Source: Enterococcus montenegrensis (GTDB taxonomy: Bacteria; Bacillota; Bacilli; Lactobacillales; Enterococcaceae). From it: DNA of 64,000 nucleotides. Made by a program: the position numbers and the translations under genes. The DNA lies in contig NZ_CP120467.1 of assembly GCF_029983095.1 (NCBI RefSeq), positions 552,501-616,500 of the forward strand. The letters run 5' to 3'. The notes beneath the pieces are model-generated. The model saw only the letters and a list, made by a program, of their open reading frames with translations, had not been told where the DNA came from and did not search any database. Positions 8,764-17,635 of the stretch are shown piece after piece; positions within the stretch are counted from its first letter, which is position 1, and every line of letters starts with the position of its first letter.

Positions 8764-9585
8764 ATGTTATATGAAGCAATTGTAGTGGCATTAGTCGTCT
8801 TTTTAACAGTCGGCGGCCAGGAATTATTAGGTTTTACCATGTTGGGGCGTCCTATTGTCATTGGACCTTTAGTAGGGTTATTGCTTGGTGATATTCAAAC
8901 AGGTTTATTGATCGGAGCCTCTTTAGAAACTATTTTTATGGGAGTCGTTAATATTGGGGGCGCAAGTTCAGCCGAACCTGGTCTTGCAACGGCTTTAGCT
9001 GCAGCATTTGCCATCAATTTGGGCGGTGGTGTGGAAGTTGCATTGCCAATCGCGATTCCATTAGGGATCATCGGATTACAAGTAAAGACGTTATTATATG
9101 TAGCAGTGGTAGGGCCTTTTGCTAGTCGCTTTGACAAAATGGCTGAAGAAGCTAATGAAAGAGGAATTATCCGCTTGCATTTTGGACTATGGGCATTGCA
9201 ATGGGCAATCTATTCATTAATTCCATTTTTTGCCATCTTATTTGGCTCAAAAGCTACGCAAAATGTCTTGGAAATGATTCCGGATGTGATTATTAATGGT
9301 TTATCTGTCGCCGGTAATTTACTACCTGCAGTCGGAATGGCGATGTTAATGAAAATTTTATGGGACAATAATGTTTCCGCATTTTACTTCTTAGGCTTTT
9401 TGATTGTCGCATATTTCAAGATTCCATTGATTGCAGTAGCAGTTTTAGGGGTAATTATTGCCGTAACGATTGGACAACGGGATTTCCAATTGAAGAAAAT
9501 GGAACAGCAAATCCAACAAAAACCTACGCTAGCAGCGACAAATGAAACAACAGAAGAGATTGAAAATGATGATTTCTTTAGTTAA
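8764..9585 (+). CDS. PTS mannose-family EIIC membrane component
   Basis: A 273-aa integral membrane protein with the hydrophobic pattern of EIIC-Man/Sor. Conserved glycine-rich segments such as GPLVGLLLGDIQTGLLIG and the motif NIGGASSAEPGLATAL are visible. With EIID it forms the sugar channel. Its C-terminal 25 residues are hydrophilic. It lies third in the operon, 36 nt after EIIB, with an AAAGGAG site. Confidence 0.93.
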   Translation: MLYEAIVVALVVFLTVGGQELLGFTMLGRPIVIGPLVGLLLGDIQTGLLIGASLETIFMGVVNIGGASSAEPGLATALAAAFAINLGGGVEVALPIAIPLGIIGLQVKTLLYVAVVGPFASRFDKMAEEANERGIIRLHFGLWALQWAIYSLIPFFAILFGSKATQNVLEMIPDVIINGLSVAGNLLPAVGMAMLMKILWDNNVSAFYFLGFLIVAYFKIPLIAVAVLGVIIAVTIGQRDFQLKKMEQQIQQKPTLAATNETTEEIENDDFFS

Positions 9586-9624
9586 GAAAGATTAGTTAAT
9601 CGTAAAAAATGAGGAGGAAAAACG

Positions 9625-10452
9625 ATGTCTCGATTTAATCAAAATGTTTCACCAGAAGAAAAGAAATTATTACGCCAAATGTACTGGCGCTCATTCACCT
9701 TGTATTCTGCTGTTACGCCAGCAAAACAAGGAGCTTCAGGCTTTGAATATGCGATGTTACCTTTTATCAATCGCTTTTATAAAAAACAAGAAGATAAAAA
9801 AGCTGCAATGGTACGTCAAATGTCTTATTTTAATACAAATGTGGCCATGGTACCTTTTATTATGGGGCTAAGTGCTTCAATGGAAAAAGAAAATAGTGAA
9901 AAGACAGACTTTAATCAAGATTCCATCAATGCGATTAAAACATCTTTAATGGGCCCATTAGCTGGTATTGGCGACTCGGTTTTCTGGGGCGTTTTGCGAG
10001 TAATTGCGGCAGGTGTTGCAGTCGGATTAGCGCAATCAGGTAATGTCTTGGCTCCGATTATCTTTTTACTTTTGTTTAATTTGCCCGTTCAACTTATTCG
10101 TTGGTATGGGGGGCAATTGGGTTACACACTAGGATCGGCTTACATTTCAGATTTATACGAAAATGGTCTGATTAATATTTTAACAAAAGCTGCAACTATT
10201 GTTGGATTAACAATGGTAGGTGCGATGACGAGCCAAATGGTAAAACTTGATTTGAAATGGAAAATGGTAATGGGTGGCAAAACGATTTTAAAATCCCAAG
10301 AAATGCTCGATCAAATTTTTATTGGTTTACTACCTTTAGCAGTTACCTTATTTTGTTTTTATCTATTAAAGAAGAAAAATGTTTCGATTAATGTTCTAAT
10401 TTTTGGCATTATTATTGCAGCCATTGCTTTGTCATTACTTGGAATTGTATAA
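9625..10452 (+). CDS. PTS mannose-family EIID membrane component
   Basis: A 275-aa EIID. The N-terminal LLRQMYWRSFTL, the conserved SLMGPLAGIGDSVFWG loop and C-terminal hydrophobic helices are all present. It completes the transporter with EIIC. A GAGGAGG site precedes it by 8 nt. Four PTS parts in the order A-B-C-D followed by a glucosidase suggest that the transported sugar is an alpha-linked oligosaccharide or disaccharide; that is an inference from context. Confidence 0.93.
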   Translation: MSRFNQNVSPEEKKLLRQMYWRSFTLYSAVTPAKQGASGFEYAMLPFINRFYKKQEDKKAAMVRQMSYFNTNVAMVPFIMGLSASMEKENSEKTDFNQDSINAIKTSLMGPLAGIGDSVFWGVLRVIAAGVAVGLAQSGNVLAPIIFLLLFNLPVQLIRWYGGQLGYTLGSAYISDLYENGLINILTKAATIVGLTMVGAMTSQMVKLDLKWKMVMGGKTILKSQEMLDQIFIGLLPLAVTLFCFYLLKKKNVSINVLIFGIIIAAIALSLLGIV

Positions 10453-10469
10453 AAGAAAGGGGAAAGAGC

Positions 10470-12125
10470 ATGCGTAGTGATTGGTGGAAAGAAGCCGTCA
10501 TTTATCAAATTTATCCTAAAAGTTTTTACGACAGTAATGATGATGGCATTGGTGATTTAAAAGGAATCATCGAAAAATTACCCTATTTAGTCGATTTAGG
10601 TGTCGATGCCTTGTGGTTAAGTCCGGTGTATTTATCCCCGCAAATTGATAACGGCTACGATATTGCTGATTATCGAAAAATTGATCCGATTTTCGGAGAC
10701 AATGAAGACTTGTATGCCTTAATTGCAGCAGCCCATGACAAAGGGCTAAAGATTATTATGGACTTTGTTGCCAATCATACCTCGGATCAACATTTATGGT
10801 TTCAAGAAAGTCGCAAGTCAAAAGACAATTTCTTTTCCGATTTTTATATCTGGCAAGATGCCAAGCCCGATGGTTCGCCCCCTAATAATTGGGGTTCAAG
10901 TTTTGGTGGCTCGGCATGGACTTTTGATGAGCGTAGAAAGCAGTATTATTTACATTATTATGCGAAAGAACAACCGGATTTAAATTGGGAAAATCCTTTT
11001 GTCAGAGAATACATCTACGATATGATGCGCTTTTGGAAAGCCAAAGGGGTAGATGGATGGCGGATGGATGTGATTACTTCCATTTCAAAAGATTGGCAGT
11101 TTCCCGATAACCCCCGGAGCAATACAACAGAAAATCAACAAAATGGTCCCCGCATGCACGAGTTTATTCATGAATTGAACCAAGCGGTCTTAGCACCTTT
11201 TGATATGATGAGTGTGGGCGAATCTCCAGCAGCTAAAGCACATGATGCCTACACATTAGTTGATCCTAAGCGAGAAGAATTGGATATGATTTTTACTTTT
11301 GAACATATGCATATCGATCGTAAAAAAGGAGATGTCAATGGTCGATGGGCTTTAAAAAGACGAGATTTAGTTGCATTGAAAGAAATTTTAAGCAACTGGC
11401 AGCATGAATTAAAAGACAAAGGGTGGAATGCGCTTTACTTTGAAAATCATGATCGCGCCAGAGTAATCTCACGTTGGGGTAATGATACAAATTACCGCTA
11501 CGAATGTGCAACGGCCTTTGCGACAGTCTTACATGGCTTACAAGGGACACCTTTTATTTATCAAGGAGAAGAGATTGGCATGACGAATGCTGATTTTGAA
11601 ATTACAGATTATGAAGATATTGAGCTATTAGGAAATTATGATTACTATGTAAAACAGCAGCAAACTATTTCCCATGAGGATTTCCTACAAGCAGCTCACA
11701 AAGTTAGTCGTGATAATGCACGAACACCAATGCAGTGGACAGCGGAAAAAAATGCTGGCTTTACTAAAGGTGTGCCTTGGTTTAAGTTGAATCCTGCTTA
11801 TTCTAAAATCAATGTAGCCAATGATTTAAAAAGTGATCATTCTATCTATCGTTATTATCAAAAATTGATTGCATTGCGGCACAATGAAACGATTTTAAAA
11901 GAAGGAACCTACGAATTATTATTGCCAACAGATGAACAGATCTTTGCCTATTTGCGCAAAGATAACCAAAAACAATGGCGGATTGTGGCGAATTTAAGTG
12001 AAAATACAATCGAAAATCCATTTGCAGCCAGTGATCAAAAAGCACAAGTGATTCTTAGCAATCAAAAAAATCAGCTGGTTTCAGACTATTTACAGCCTTA
12101 TGAAGCGTATATTGTTGAAGCTTAA
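10470..12125 (+). CDS. GH13 alpha-glucosidase in a PTS operon
   Basis: A 551-aa cytoplasmic glycoside hydrolase of the oligo-1,6-glucosidase/trehalose-6-phosphate hydrolase group. The barrel regions are clear: DFVANHTSD (region I), GWRMDVI with the nucleophile aspartate (II), SVGES with the acid/base glutamate (III) and ENHDRAR (IV). It starts 17 nt after EIID and closes the operon. Since PTS sugars enter phosphorylated, the enzyme may act on a 6-phospho disaccharide, as TreC does. An unphosphorylated isomalto-oligosaccharide remains possible. Confidence 0.88.
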   Translation: MRSDWWKEAVIYQIYPKSFYDSNDDGIGDLKGIIEKLPYLVDLGVDALWLSPVYLSPQIDNGYDIADYRKIDPIFGDNEDLYALIAAAHDKGLKIIMDFVANHTSDQHLWFQESRKSKDNFFSDFYIWQDAKPDGSPPNNWGSSFGGSAWTFDERRKQYYLHYYAKEQPDLNWENPFVREYIYDMMRFWKAKGVDGWRMDVITSISKDWQFPDNPRSNTTENQQNGPRMHEFIHELNQAVLAPFDMMSVGESPAAKAHDAYTLVDPKREELDMIFTFEHMHIDRKKGDVNGRWALKRRDLVALKEILSNWQHELKDKGWNALYFENHDRARVISRWGNDTNYRYECATAFATVLHGLQGTPFIYQGEEIGMTNADFEITDYEDIELLGNYDYYVKQQQTISHEDFLQAAHKVSRDNARTPMQWTAEKNAGFTKGVPWFKLNPAYSKINVANDLKSDHSIYRYYQKLIALRHNETILKEGTYELLLPTDEQIFAYLRKDNQKQWRIVANLSENTIENPFAASDQKAQVILSNQKNQLVSDYLQPYEAYIVEA

Positions 12126-12131
12126 ATAAAT

Positions 12132-12222
12132 AACTTCTCAAATTATGATGGATAAATTTCTTCCTTACTAACCGATTTTAGAAAGTAAGAAATTTTTCAG
12201 TCACTGTTTGAGAAGTTTTTTT
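12132..12222 (+). terminator. Terminator of the PTS-glucosidase operon
   Basis: The outer stem AACTTCTCAAA/TTTGAGAAGTT ends in a T tract, and a second nested stem (AAATTTCTT with AAGAAATTT) lies inside. The remaining 229 bp to the next gene are AT-rich and hold only the promoter listed next. Confidence 0.8.
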
Positions 12223-12358
12223 GTCAGGAAAATGAAGTTAAAGACTACATTTTAATGTTTGTCGTAAAAAGGAATAGCTAGAAACATTGCATCTTTCAAT
12301 AATGTATCTAATATGTAATATTTGTCAAAAAAATTATATAAAATATTATATATCGACT

Positions 12359-12387
12359 TTGACTTTACCAATATGGCGGCGTAGTAT
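12359..12387 (+). promoter_or_regulatory. Candidate promoter of the Rgg-like regulator
   Basis: TTGACT and TAGTAT are separated by 17 bp, about 65 nt before the start codon. The whole gap of 326 bp (12126-12451) otherwise contains just the preceding terminator and AT-rich sequence. Confidence 0.5.
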
Positions 12388-12451
12388 GCAGATGTAAAGC
12401 GGTATCATTAATAATGTGAAAATAAGCACAATTTAAAAAAGGAGGGAGTTA

Positions 12452-13303
12452 ATGCAGATTGAAAAATTTATTGCGGCACGAAAAAAAGCTGGCTTCTCAC
12501 AAATCGAATTGGCGCAAGGCATATGTACACAAGCAACTTTAAGTCGTTTTGAAAACAATGGCCAAGTGCCAAGTTTGAAAATTCTCATAAAGCTCTGTGA
12601 ACGGCTAGACTTTCCAATTGGAGCGTTATTTCCCAAAATCGGTGTGAAACATACAACGCTTGTTGCCACCTTTGATGAAATCGAATTTTTATTGATTACA
12701 ATGGAATATCAAAAGGCACAAAATTTGCTAGCCAATATTTTAACAAGTGAGCTGGATACTCCTGAGTTAAAGATGCGCTACCATTATTTGTCAGGTTTTC
12801 TTTTGTACTATCAAAAAGCAGCAGCCGTCGAGGTTTTATTTGCTTTTAATCAGTTGCTATTGGAAGAAGATACGCTCTATCAGCTATTGGCTTATACGGG
12901 CATGGGACTAGTTTACAGTGAGGCTGGTGAAAAAGTAAAAGGGGAAGTCTATTTTGATAAAGTGTTGCGTAAGATTTATGACTATCCAGTTAAATCCATA
13001 GAAGAAACCTGGCGCGTGTTGCATATTTTATACCAGTGTGGTGTTTTTTACAGTGAAATTGCAGAATATCAAGTTAGCAATACGTTATTGGAATATGCGC
13101 TTTCCATTTGTTCAGATAATCACGTCACCTTCTATTTGGCAAGAGTTGCTACACAGTTAGCCTGCAATGCCATGAAACTTAAAATGCCCCAAGGCGAGAT
13201 TTTAGAACGGCTTGCAGACGCTAATGCGTATGCCAAAATTAATCGCAACGAAATTGCACAAAAAACGATTGCCCAGCTAACACAAGCAGTCAAAAAAAGT
13301 TAA
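12452..13303 (+). CDS. Rgg/GadR/MutR-type transcriptional regulator
   Basis: A 283-aa regulator with an N-terminal helix-turn-helix (about 5-60, with SQIELAQGICTQATLSRFEN) and a long all-helical C-terminal region of TPR-like repeats. Rgg-family proteins sense short secreted peptides through this repeat domain, and some are stand-alone. No peptide gene was identified next to it. It lies 20 nt upstream of apbE in the same direction, so it probably controls the flavin module or is co-transcribed with it. A GGAGGGAG site precedes the ATG. Confidence 0.8.
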   Translation: MQIEKFIAARKKAGFSQIELAQGICTQATLSRFENNGQVPSLKILIKLCERLDFPIGALFPKIGVKHTTLVATFDEIEFLLITMEYQKAQNLLANILTSELDTPELKMRYHYLSGFLLYYQKAAAVEVLFAFNQLLLEEDTLYQLLAYTGMGLVYSEAGEKVKGEVYFDKVLRKIYDYPVKSIEETWRVLHILYQCGVFYSEIAEYQVSNTLLEYALSICSDNHVTFYLARVATQLACNAMKLKMPQGEILERLADANAYAKINRNEIAQKTIAQLTQAVKKS

Positions 13304-13332
13304 GTTGGTCAAAAAATAAAGAGGTGAATACT

Positions 13333-14247
13333 TTGGCAACAAGACAGCTTTATATGATGGGTACAGTCATTGATCTTCTTGTTGATCACCAAGAAGCAGA
13401 AAAAATTTTGGATGAGTTGGAAAAACGATTAAAGCTTTATGAAAAGCGGTTTAGCGCCAATGATCCTACTTCTGAACTAATGGTCCTAAATCACAATGCC
13501 GGCATAAAAAAAGTTGTCCTTCAGCCAGAATTATATGAATTAATCAAGTTAGGAAAAGAAAATAGTCTTACAAGTGAGCAGCTAAATATTGCCATTGGCC
13601 CTTTAATTCAAACGTGGCGCATCGGTTTTAGTGATGCTAAAGTACCTTCAGATGAAGTGATTAAAGGTTTATTAGCTAAAACTAACCCCCACAATATTCA
13701 ATTAGATGATCAAAATCAGACTGCTTTTTTAACAGAAAAAGGCATGCTGTTAGATTTAGGGGCATTAGCTAAAGGTTTTATTGCTGATTTATTGGTGGCA
13801 TATTTAAAAGAAGAAAACGTCACAGGCGCATTAATTAATTTAGGTGGCAACGTGGTCGTTTTTGGCACAGCAAGACAACATGAAGATGGACTATGGCGCA
13901 TTGGTGTGCAAGACCCTAGCAAAGATAGGAATCAAACGCGTCTGATTTTAAAGGTAACCAATCAATCCGTGGTTACTTCGGGAATTTATGAGCGTAGTCT
14001 AATCAAGGAAAATAAAAGATATCACCATATTATTGATCCAAAGACTGGCTATCCTGTCAAAACGGAGGTTCTTAGTTTAACCATTGTATCAAAAAAATCA
14101 GTAGACGGTGAGATTTGGACTACCCGCTTATTTGGGCTACCAACTGCTGAAATCATACGTACTTTAAACCGTACTTCAGGTATTGAAGGAATTATCATCA
14201 CAACAGATGAGGTCATCTTATCTGATGGAATTAGAGATTTAATGTAG
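13333..14247 (+). CDS. apbE: FAD:protein FMN transferase (ApbE)
   Basis: ApbE moves FMN from FAD onto a Thr or Ser in target flavoproteins as a phosphoester. The protein is about 304 aa with the family landmarks: an N-terminal MMGTVIDL segment, LDLGALAKGFIADL, INLGGN and the signature YHHIIDPKTGYPV. No signal peptide is seen, so it should act in the cytoplasm. A GTG lies at 13324, but it overlaps the AGAGGTG ribosome site, so the TTG at 13333 is the likelier start. A protein with three flavinylation motifs is encoded two genes downstream and is its obvious target. Confidence 0.9.
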   Translation: MATRQLYMMGTVIDLLVDHQEAEKILDELEKRLKLYEKRFSANDPTSELMVLNHNAGIKKVVLQPELYELIKLGKENSLTSEQLNIAIGPLIQTWRIGFSDAKVPSDEVIKGLLAKTNPHNIQLDDQNQTAFLTEKGMLLDLGALAKGFIADLLVAYLKEENVTGALINLGGNVVVFGTARQHEDGLWRIGVQDPSKDRNQTRLILKVTNQSVVTSGIYERSLIKENKRYHHIIDPKTGYPVKTEVLSLTIVSKKSVDGEIWTTRLFGLPTAEIIRTLNRTSGIEGIIITTDEVILSDGIRDLM

Positions 14248-14263
14248 AGAAAGGATTTTTCAA

Positions 14264-14872
14264 ATGTATAAATTTATCGGACTTGTGGGTACCAATTCCA
14301 AGGAATCAACAAATCGTGCATTGTTGGCCTACATGCAAAAAAAATTTGCGGCTGAAGCAGAAATTGAATTAGTAGAAATTAATAATCTTCCTCTTTTTAA
14401 TAAACCGGCAGATAAAAAAATACCAGAAAGTGTGCAGGCTATTGCTGAAAAGATCAACAAAAGCGATGGCGTAATCATTAGCACACCTGAATATGATCAT
14501 GCAGTGCCAGCAGCGTTAATGAATGCTTTAAGCTGGTTATCTTACGGTATTTATCCTTTTGTTGATAAGCCTGTTATGATTACGGGTGCTTCTTATGGGA
14601 CGTTAGGTTCTTCTAGAGCGCAAGCCCATTTGCGTCAAATTTTGGATGCACCAGAATTAAAAGCACGAATTATGCCTAGTTCAGAATTTTTATTGAGCCA
14701 TTCTTTAGCGGCTTTTGATGAAGCGGGCAATCTAAATGATGAAAAACAACAAGAAAAACTCGCAGGCCTATTTCAGGATTTCACTGTTTTTGTCACGATT
14801 ACCAAACAATTGCAAAACAGTCACGCAGTAAATCAACAAGCAGCTGAAAATTTTTCTTGGGATAACATCTAA
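14264..14872 (+). CDS. NADPH-dependent FMN reductase family protein
   Basis: A 202-aa flavodoxin-like reductase. It shows the phosphate loop near residues 8-15 (GTNSKEST) and the ISTPEYDHAVPAALMNALSWLS signature of the family. It probably passes electrons from NAD(P)H to flavin. It lies 16 nt after apbE. It closely resembles the N-terminal domain of the next gene but lacks that protein's PAS domain and flavinylation tail, so the pair look like a gene duplication with divergent roles. Confidence 0.87.
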   Translation: MYKFIGLVGTNSKESTNRALLAYMQKKFAAEAEIELVEINNLPLFNKPADKKIPESVQAIAEKINKSDGVIISTPEYDHAVPAALMNALSWLSYGIYPFVDKPVMITGASYGTLGSSRAQAHLRQILDAPELKARIMPSSEFLLSHSLAAFDEAGNLNDEKQQEKLAGLFQDFTVFVTITKQLQNSHAVNQQAAENFSWDNI

Positions 14873-14922
14873 AGCAGGGTTATTTTAGTTTAACTATTTA
14901 AAAGCATAAAGGAGTCTTTGCT

Positions 14923-16182
14923 ATGAAAATCGTCGGTATTGTCGGATCAAATGCAGATCTTTCTTATAACCGTCTTTTGTTAAAATTTATTGGTAAAAAA
15001 TTTGGTCATTTATTTGACTTTGAGTTGTTGGAAATCACCGATGTTCCCTTATTTAATCAAAGCCAGGATGCAACAAATAGTCCAGCTATTCAAAAATTAA
15101 ATCACAAAATTAAAATGGCAGATGGTGTAATTATCGCAACTCCAGAACACAACCACACTATTCCGGCTGCTTTAAAAAGTGTGCTTGAATGGTTATCTTT
15201 TAAAATTCATCCCCTTGAAAATAAACCGGTTATGATCGTGGGAGCTTCTTATTATGACCAAGGTTCTTCCCGGGCACAACTACATTTACGTCAAATATTA
15301 GATGCGCCTGGTGTCAATGCGATTGTTATGCCAGGAAATGAATTCTTATTGGGAAAAGTAAAAAATGCTTTTGATGAAAATGATAATTTGAAAGATCAAG
15401 GAACAATTGATTTTCTTGGGAGCACATTGGAAAAATTTCTTCAATTTGTCAATGTCACGGCTTTATTAAATCCTAAGCCCAAAGCAGAACCAGAAGATTT
15501 ATATGCAACTGGTAAAATTGACACAACAATTGAAGGTGCCGATATGTGGGCAGATGACTGGTTGGAACAAGCGACAGCAATCGTTGAACCTGCAGTAGGT
15601 CGTGATTATGTTAAATTAGACCGGGGACTTTTAACCGTGGATCAATTGAATTATTTCTTAGATTCGATGCCGATGGAATTAACCTATGCCGATAGCAACA
15701 ATCAATTTTTATATTATAACCAAAAAAAGCCCGCTAATGAGATGTTAGCGCCGCGCGTGCCAGGCCAAGTGGGAAATCCATTGGCAAAATGTCATCCAGA
15801 AAAAGCTTATCAGAATGTCGAATGGGTAATTCAACAATTGCGCTCAGGTGCCACCGATGTCGTTCGCGTACACGTTCCAAAACAAATGCCTGAAAAATAT
15901 ATTGTTCATAATTATCAAGCTATGCATGATAAACAAGGCAATTATATGGGAATTAATGAATATATTTTAGACTTTAAGCCAATTGTCGAATGGTACTTGC
16001 AACAAACGGGGCAAAAATTAGTTGGCGATGTCGACGGCGTAACTAGTGCTTCTAAAAAAAATGAAACACCTGCAGTTGACGGCGTCTCCAGTGCTTCTAA
16101 AAAAGACGCAGCGTCTGCAGTAAGTGCTGTAACACCAACACCTGCAGTTGATGGTATCTCTAGCGCTTCTAAAAAGGATTAG
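14923..16182 (+). CDS. NADPH-FMN reductase / PAS fusion with three C-terminal flavinylation motifs
   Basis: A 419-aa protein in three parts. Residues 1-180 are an NADPH-dependent FMN reductase domain ([14 protein letters not shown]). Residues about 241-362 resemble the PAS_10 domain found in DUF438 proteins ([15 protein letters not shown], and [11 protein letters not shown] at the end). Residues 371-377, 386-392 and 410-416 read DGVTSAS, DGVSSAS and DGISSAS, each followed by KK. They match the ApbE target pattern Dxx(S/T)(G/S)A(T/S), with the last serine as FMN acceptor. No export signal is present. It follows a 50-nt gap after its paralogue and shares a unit with apbE. The inferred role is a cytoplasmic multi-flavin electron carrier or reductase; its final acceptor is unknown. 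No fumarate reductase-type FAD domain is present. Confidence 0.85.
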   Translation: MKIVGIVGSNADLSYNRLLLKFIGKKFGHLFDFELLEITDVPLFNQSQDATNSPAIQKLNHKIKMADGVIIATPEHNHTIPAALKSVLEWLSFKIHPLENKPVMIVGASYYDQGSSRAQLHLRQILDAPGVNAIVMPGNEFLLGKVKNAFDENDNLKDQGTIDFLGSTLEKFLQFVNVTALLNPKPKAEPEDLYATGKIDTTIEGADMWADDWLEQATAIVEPAVGRDYVKLDRGLLTVDQLNYFLDSMPMELTYADSNNQFLYYNQKKPANEMLAPRVPGQVGNPLAKCHPEKAYQNVEWVIQQLRSGATDVVRVHVPKQMPEKYIVHNYQAMHDKQGNYMGINEYILDFKPIVEWYLQQTGQKLVGDVDGVTSASKKNETPAVDGVSSASKKDAASAVSAVTPTPAVDGISSASKKD

Positions 16183-16200
16183 TAAAAACAAACGATACTA

Positions 16201-16248
16201 AAAAACACTAAAGACTAGATTCGCAATCTGATTTTTAGTGTTTTTTTT
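16201..16248 (+). terminator. Terminator of the flavin module
   Basis: The stem AAAAACACTAAA/TTTAGTGTTTTT with an inner AGATT/AATCT helix ends in a T tract, 19 nt after the last gene. Confidence 0.85.
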
Positions 16249-16391
16249 GTAGGTTAAAACAAATGATTTTTTTCAAGGTTATCATTATTACAGTAGTTTT
16301 TTTATATATTGTGATAAAATTAATTTATTGAAATGTTAGCGGTTAATTTTGGTTATGGTTATTGGCTTCAAAAGATATAAGGGGGGATTGA

Positions 16392-17495
16392 ATGTTGAAA
16401 AAGTGGTTGACACATTATCGAAAATTTAATCAACAACAAAAGAAGTTATTATGGTTTTGGTTATTGGGGCTATCAATAGTTTTTATTGGCTATATTGGCT
16501 ATACGACGTTTTATTTATATAGCGATAAACAGTCAGAAAACAAATACTGGAGCCAGTATTTACATGAAAAAGAACAATTAACAACATCGCAGCAAAAACA
16601 AGCAAAAGATGCGATTTCAGTCAGTACGGGTGTCTATGTTGAGAACATTAATGAAATTAGTATTCGTAACTCCAATTTCAATGTCACATTTCAAGTCTGG
16701 TTTAAATGGGATGATCACCATGATTTGAATATGTTGGAACATTACGAAATATATAATGGCCAAATTAAGTCACAAGAAATTTTAAAAGAAAGTCGCGTTG
16801 GAAAAACGAATTATCAATTGGCACGTGTAAATGCTGTCGTCACGAAAACTTTTTGGACGACGCGATTTCCCTTAGGCTCTTATCAAATTCGCTTTTATTT
16901 AGAACCTAAAAGTCCAATTGAAAATATCGTATTACAGGCGGATCGTAAAAATTCATCGATTAATGAGAATATTAATATTTCTGGGTTTTCGGTCAAACGT
17001 TTTGACACCAATCTTTTTGTGCAAGAGTATCAAAATAATAAAGCTGACCCAGAGGCAAATGGAAATTACACAGTCACTGAATTTTTAACGGCAATTGAAT
17101 TAAACCGTGAAAATATTGGGTTATATATCAAATGTTTTATTGCTCTGGTGGGGACTTTAGGTTGGGTCTTAATTGTTTTATTCATTTGTACGTACCATAA
17201 TGTAGATCCATTGGGGATGATTCCAAGTGCATTATTTGGTACTGTAAGTAATATTTTAGTTGGGGCAAACTTGGTTCCCGATGCACTACACACGGGCTTA
17301 TTGGAGTTTGTTAATATTTTTGGCATCATTGTTATTTTGTTTTCATCCTTTGCTGTCATCACCATTAATCGACAGCGTTCTTACTATCACGATGATGATT
17401 TTGCTGCTTTTTTTGGCCGCCATATTTTTTGGATGGTCGCCATATTTACGGTGGCGGGAAATATCTTGTTACCAATGGCAGCTTATAATTTTTAA
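16392..17495 (+). CDS. Putative pentameric ligand-gated ion channel (Cys-loop-like) protein
   Basis: A 367-aa membrane protein. A single N-terminal helix (about 19-42) leads to an outer, beta-rich region (about 70-235) and then four helices: M1 243-266, M2 272-293, M3 302-325, M4 343-365. Topology and size match pentameric ligand-gated channels such as GLIC. Local similarity is visible by eye: STGVYVENINEI and FQVWFKWDD fit strands 1-2, RFPLGSYQIRFYLE fits the (Y/F)PFDxQ loop, NIVLQADR fits NIVLAVD of GLIC, and VPDALHTGLLE fits the M2-M3 loop. The uncleaved N-terminal helix is unusual. A GGGGGGA site precedes the ATG. It is a single-gene unit between two terminators. The ligand and ion are unknown, and the call rests on motif reading. 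Confidence 0.68.
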   Translation: MLKKWLTHYRKFNQQQKKLLWFWLLGLSIVFIGYIGYTTFYLYSDKQSENKYWSQYLHEKEQLTTSQQKQAKDAISVSTGVYVENINEISIRNSNFNVTFQVWFKWDDHHDLNMLEHYEIYNGQIKSQEILKESRVGKTNYQLARVNAVVTKTFWTTRFPLGSYQIRFYLEPKSPIENIVLQADRKNSSINENINISGFSVKRFDTNLFVQEYQNNKADPEANGNYTVTEFLTAIELNRENIGLYIKCFIALVGTLGWVLIVLFICTYHNVDPLGMIPSALFGTVSNILVGANLVPDALHTGLLEFVNIFGIIVILFSSFAVITINRQRSYYHDDDFAAFFGRHIFWMVAIFTVAGNILLPMAAYNF

Positions 17496-17506
17496 GCAAA
17501 AAATGT

Positions 17507-17548
17507 AAAAGTGCGCCAAAAACAGTGGATGTTTTTGGCGCACTTTTT
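17507..17548. terminator. Bidirectional terminator between channel-like gene and DUF2316 gene
   Basis: A perfect 14-bp stem GTGCGCCAAAAACA with a 5-nt loop has A and T runs outside on both strands. It sits between convergent genes. Confidence 0.85.
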
Positions 17549-17635
17549 AGGCGATAATGAAAGTATAGATTTTTCATAAGGAAAAACAGTGACCGATTGT
17601 TTTAGCTTTTTTTACAGAAAAATAGCGTTGCTAGA

